Source of the DNA: Candidatus Cloacimonetes bacterium 4572_55
GTDB taxonomy: Bacteria; 4572-55
NCBI GenBank assembly: GCA_002084765.1
Contig: NBMB01000003.1
Coordinates: 62,001 to 126,000, forward strand
Direction of reading: 5' to 3'
DNA length: 64,000 nt
In this document: positions 60,828 through 64,000 of the stretch, one piece after another
Layout: each line of letters begins with the position of its first letter
How positions within the stretch are numbered: the first letter of the stretch is position 1
Made by a program: the position numbers and the translations under genes
Notes under the pieces: model-generated
Database searches by the model: none
The model's input: only the letters and a program-made list of their open reading frames with translations
What the model was told of the DNA's origin: nothing

Positions 60828-63800
60828 TCATAGTTGACTTTCTTCCGGTTTACCCCCAAATAGACCGATAAAAAAGCCAGAAATAGTATCCAATAGGCTA
60901 TACAGAGCCGGCACAACGACAAGTGTTAAAACTGTGGCAACTGTGAGACCAAAGATCACAGCAGTGCCCATAGGTCCCCACATCTGCGAACTTTCGCTGC
61001 CAAATTCGATCTCCCAGGCAAAAAAATCGACATTGATTCCGGTTGTCAGAGGGATCAGTCCCAAAATAGTCGTGACCGCTGTCAAAAGAACGGGTCGTAA
61101 ACGGGTCATTCCGCCCAGAACCACCGCGTCGAATTTTGAGAGACCTCTATCTCGCAGTTTGACGATATAGTCGATCAGCACAATCGCGTTGTTGACCACA
61201 ACGCCGGCAAGGCTGATCACTCCGATACCGGTCATAATAATACCAAACGGCGTCCGAGTCACGATCAACCCAACGAACACGCCGACCAGAGAAAGAATCA
61301 CGGTGATCAGGATGATGATCGGAAGGGTAATAGAATTAAATTGCGTGACTAAGACCAATAACATTAAGAACAAAGCGATGAGAAAGGCTTTTGTCAAAAA
61401 TGCCTGGGATTCCTCTTGCTCCTGATTTCCGCCGGTATAGCTGACAAAATAGCCGATCGGCAGATGGAGTTTTTCCTCCAATATTTCCTTTATTTCATCC
61501 AGAGCCTGAGTTTCGTTGCGACCCTCCACATCTGCGGACACAGTCACCACGCGAGTCAAGTTCACCCGTTTTATATCGCTGAGACCCGCGGATGAACGGA
61601 TGGTTGCGACCGTGGATAAGGGGATTTGGTTGCCTTCATGCGCGATCATCAACTCCTGCAAATCGTTGATCGTGTCCCGCCGATCCTGTTTCAGCCTGAC
61701 CGTAATGTCGTATTCATCTTCTCCCACCCGATATTTTGAGGCTTCAGAGCCGTTGATAGCGGTGCGCACCGTGCTTGCAATATGAATAGTGCTGAGTCCG
61801 TATAAGATCGCTTTTTCACGGTCGATATCGATCAGAATTTCTGGACGTCCTTTTTCATAATCATCTTTCAGATTGACCACGCCTTTGACATCTCGGATAA
61901 GCAGCCGAGCTTCCTGGGAAAATTCTCCCAATTTTTTGAAGTCGTCTCCCGATATTTCGATATTAATCGGAGGACCGCTGGGTGGGCCCATTTCTCGTTT
62001 GCTTACTTCCACTCGGGCACCGGTAATATCCTTAAGCTCTTCCCGAATATCCTCTAAAGTCTCGGTGGAGGGTCGCTTCCGATCCACTAAATCCAAAAAG
62101 ATCACATTGAGTCGACTGCTGTGAGAAGGCGCGCTCCCACTTTCGCCGAATGTGCCGCCTGATGATCCGACATTTGCGACAAACTCCTTGATATTTTTAT
62201 ACTTCGACATTTTTTCTTCTACTTTTTTCACAATGCTGTTAGAGACATCCAGCCTTGTGCCGGTCGGCGCGATGACGTCGATGTACGCCTCTTCCGGTTC
62301 TGTATCTGGAAAAAACTCCACCCCTTTGCCAATAAATCCATAAATTTTTATAAAAAAGATCAAGAAGGCGAATGCCATTCCGACCACAAGAACGCGGTTA
62401 TTGAGAGAGAACATCAAAAATCGTCGATAGTTTCGCACCAATTTGGACATGTCCTCGACCGCTATTTCCGACAATTTCTTGGGGGCCAAAATTTTTCCTC
62501 TGCCCATCATGAGTTTTGCCAGAACTGGGTTGACAACCAACCCGACCAAAAGGGAAGAGCTCAGTGTTACGATCAGGGTGATGGGGAGGTATTTCATAAA
62601 TTCGCCCATGATTCCTGTCCACAGGATCATAGGACCAAATGCGCATAATGTGGTCGCTGTGGACGCGATCACGGGCCACGCCACTTCGCCTGTGCCCATA
62701 CTTGCGGATTGGAAGAGACCGTATCCCTCTTCTCGATGTCGAAAAATATTCTCCACGATCACGATAGCGTTATCCACCAACATGCCCAGCGCGAGGATCA
62801 GGCTGAAGAGGATCACCATGTTGAGGGTGTATCCCATCAGTGATAAGATCATGAACGAGATCAGCATAGAAAGGGGAATTGCTAGCGCGACCACGACCGC
62901 GTTCCGAATCCCAAGAAACATAAACAGCACCATCACTACCAGGATTAACCCTGAGATGATGTTGTTTTCCAAATCCCGCACCATCTTTCGGATCTCCTTG
63001 GAGGAGTCGCTCAAAAAGCTGATGTGGACACCGTGATAGCACTTCTCGGCTTGACGTAGAATCTCTTTTACCTGATCCGTAGTCCTGATGATATTTTCTC
63101 CCGGACGCTTATTGATCGACAGGGAAACGCATTCGATTTGATTCTCTCTGGCATAGCTGTCCCGCTCCTTAAAGCCGAACTTGACGGTCGCTACGTCTCG
63201 GATATAGATGGGCTTGCCTTCCCATGAGGTCAAAACCAGGTCAGAGATAATGTCAGGGGTATCAAACTCGCCGTCGATACGCACCAAAAATTTGTACTGC
63301 CCCACATCTACGGTTCCTCCGGGCAGATTGATGTTTTCAGTCTGAATCGTCTCCACCACGTCTTGCAGCGCGAGATTGTAATATACCAACCGCTCCGGGT
63401 CTATATCCACCTGAACTTCTCGCTCCAGCCCGCCGGAGACTGTGGCTTTCTGCACGCCCGGCACGTTCTCAATCTCATCTTTCAGATCGTCGGCAATCGC
63501 TTTCAATCGCACCAGTCCCACGTTGCCGGAAATGTTGGAGATGAGGATAGGCCAATTGGAAAAGTCGAGCTCTTGGATAATCGGCTCTTCGGTATCAGCT
63601 GGCAGTTCGGGTTTTGCCAGATCGACCTTATCTCTGACCCGCTGTAAGCCCTCTGTCACCTCGATATCCGGGTTGAACTCCACTGATATGACCGACATTC
63701 CTTCATAAGATGTGGAGCGTATCTCCTTCACATCATTGATGGTGTTCAGTTCTGTTTCGATTTTTTGCGTGACCAGTGCTTCTATATCGCTCGGAGAAAC

Positions 63801-63959
63801 GCCAAAATAAGGGGTAGAAATTACAATAAATGGTATTTTAATATCTGGAGTCGATTCACGAGGCAGACCAATATAGGAAATCAAGCCCGCAACGGTGATA
63901 ATGCCGATGAAAACGTAAACCGTAATTGAGTGTCGGAGCGAAAAGTCGGTAATAATCAT
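60828..63959 (-). CDS. RND (HAE1-type) efflux transporter
   Basis: 1043 residues, twelve-segment RND topology with two large periplasmic loops. Start TDFSLRHSITVYVFIGIITV; TM4 carries the proton-relay acidic residue in GMLVDNAIVIVENIF; the second half repeats the fold (LITVILSLVGVFVGLIV). The porter domain shows SYEGMSVISVEFNPD and SFAPPS-like features. It is of the AcrB/HAE1 rather than CzcA metal type by this motif, but the substrate cannot be read. The membrane fusion protein and outer-membrane channel are not seen and may lie to the right of the window. It heads a long leftward unit with the two GAF kinases. Confidence 0.93.
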   Translation of the reverse strand: MIITDFSLRHSITVYVFIGIITVAGLISYIGLPRESTPDIKIPFIVISTPYFGVSPSDIEALVTQKIETELNTINDVKEIRSTSYEGMSVISVEFNPDIEVTEGLQRVRDKVDLAKPELPADTEEPIIQELDFSNWPILISNISGNVGLVRLKAIADDLKDEIENVPGVQKATVSGGLEREVQVDIDPERLVYYNLALQDVVETIQTENINLPGGTVDVGQYKFLVRIDGEFDTPDIISDLVLTSWEGKPIYIRDVATVKFGFKERDSYARENQIECVSLSINKRPGENIIRTTDQVKEILRQAEKCYHGVHISFLSDSSKEIRKMVRDLENNIISGLILVVMVLFMFLGIRNAVVVALAIPLSMLISFMILSLMGYTLNMVILFSLILALGMLVDNAIVIVENIFRHREEGYGLFQSASMGTGEVAWPVIASTATTLCAFGPMILWTGIMGEFMKYLPITLIVTLSSSLLVGLVVNPVLAKLMMGRGKILAPKKLSEIAVEDMSKLVRNYRRFLMFSLNNRVLVVGMAFAFLIFFIKIYGFIGKGVEFFPDTEPEEAYIDVIAPTGTRLDVSNSIVKKVEEKMSKYKNIKEFVANVGSSGGTFGESGSAPSHSSRLNVIFLDLVDRKRPSTETLEDIREELKDITGARVEVSKREMGPPSGPPINIEISGDDFKKLGEFSQEARLLIRDVKGVVNLKDDYEKGRPEILIDIDREKAILYGLSTIHIASTVRTAINGSEASKYRVGEDEYDITVRLKQDRRDTINDLQELMIAHEGNQIPLSTVATIRSSAGLSDIKRVNLTRVVTVSADVEGRNETQALDEIKEILEEKLHLPIGYFVSYTGGNQEQEESQAFLTKAFLIALFLMLLVLVTQFNSITLPIIILITVILSLVGVFVGLIVTRTPFGIIMTGIGVISLAGVVVNNAIVLIDYIVKLRDRGLSKFDAVVLGGMTRLRPVLLTAVTTILGLIPLTTGINVDFFAWEIEFGSESSQMWGPMGTAVIFGLTVATVLTLVVVPALYSLLDTISGFFIGLFGGKPEESQL

Positions 63960-63980
63960 CTATTCTGACCTTGGGTTAGT

Positions 63981-64000
63981 GTCCGCAGATTACGCGGATT
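63981..64000. repeat. Dispersed repeat copy at the window edge
   Basis: GTCCGCAGATTACGCGGATT is identical to the core of the direct copies at 29187-29285 and is cut by the window edge. It lies about 20 bp upstream of the RND gene start. Confidence 0.9.

Overview
The window looks like chromosome of an uncultured, diderm (Gram-negative-type) bacterium, probably in or near the FCB superphylum (KSB1/Calditrichota-like). The evidence is an OmpA-type protein, an RND exporter, an LpoB-like lipoprotein and a heptose phosphatase (outer membrane, possibly LPS), and three large secreted proteins ending in FlgD/Por-type C-terminal Ig-like domains beside a PorV-family barrel. Several good promoters are classical TTGACA-17/18-TATAAT-like rather than the Bacteroidota -33/-7 type, which argues against Bacteroidota proper. 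The phylum is inference. I see no rRNA, tRNA, IS element, prophage or CRISPR array. Genes are tightly packed and mostly on the minus strand.

Layout. 1-5.6 kb: two TPR proteins (one cut by the window edge), a SpoIID-like lipoprotein, a possible inactivated metallopeptidase and a small lipoprotein. 5.6-7.7 kb: ECF sigma factor, membrane anti-sigma candidate and periplasmic double-PDZ protein. 7.9-10.4 kb: a secreted Asp-rich FlgD-tail protein behind a strong promoter with a C10 tract in its leader. 10.6-12.7 kb: STAS protein, a PAS protein with degenerate GGDEF and intact I-site, and RuvX. 12.8-16.8 kb: ATP-grasp, ComF, and a COG3014-like/LpoB-like lipoprotein pair. 17.3-21 kb: ribF-rpsO-pnp. 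21-25.9 kb: gmd, ilvE, an NYN nuclease with a cysteine insertion, a PHP phosphoesterase and a lipoprotein. 25.9-31.2 kb: a two-subunit flavin/iron-sulfur dehydrogenase and selB. 31.4-37.9 kb (plus strand): ftsE without ftsX, DUF4126 protein, coiled-coil protein, DUF2723-TPR glycosyltransferase and a fused FbpB-type permease. 38-45.3 kb: membrane-anchored protein, ABC-2-type permease, PorV-OmpA-AMIN fusion and a Ycf48-like propeller protein. 45.6-50.1 kb: gmhB-GDPD-SDR-maf and gdhA. 50.4-64 kb: a probable operon with an RND exporter, two multi-GAF membrane histidine kinases, a kinase-less multi-GAF membrane protein, a double-YccF protein and a secreted FlgD-tail protein.

The two most notable points are (i) the 50.4-64 kb sensory/export operon, with three architecturally related membrane GAF proteins and no response regulator, and (ii) a dispersed intergenic repeat (core CCGCAGATTACGCGGATTA) that sits at gene ends and supplies the stop codon of selB and of maf, in opposite orientations.
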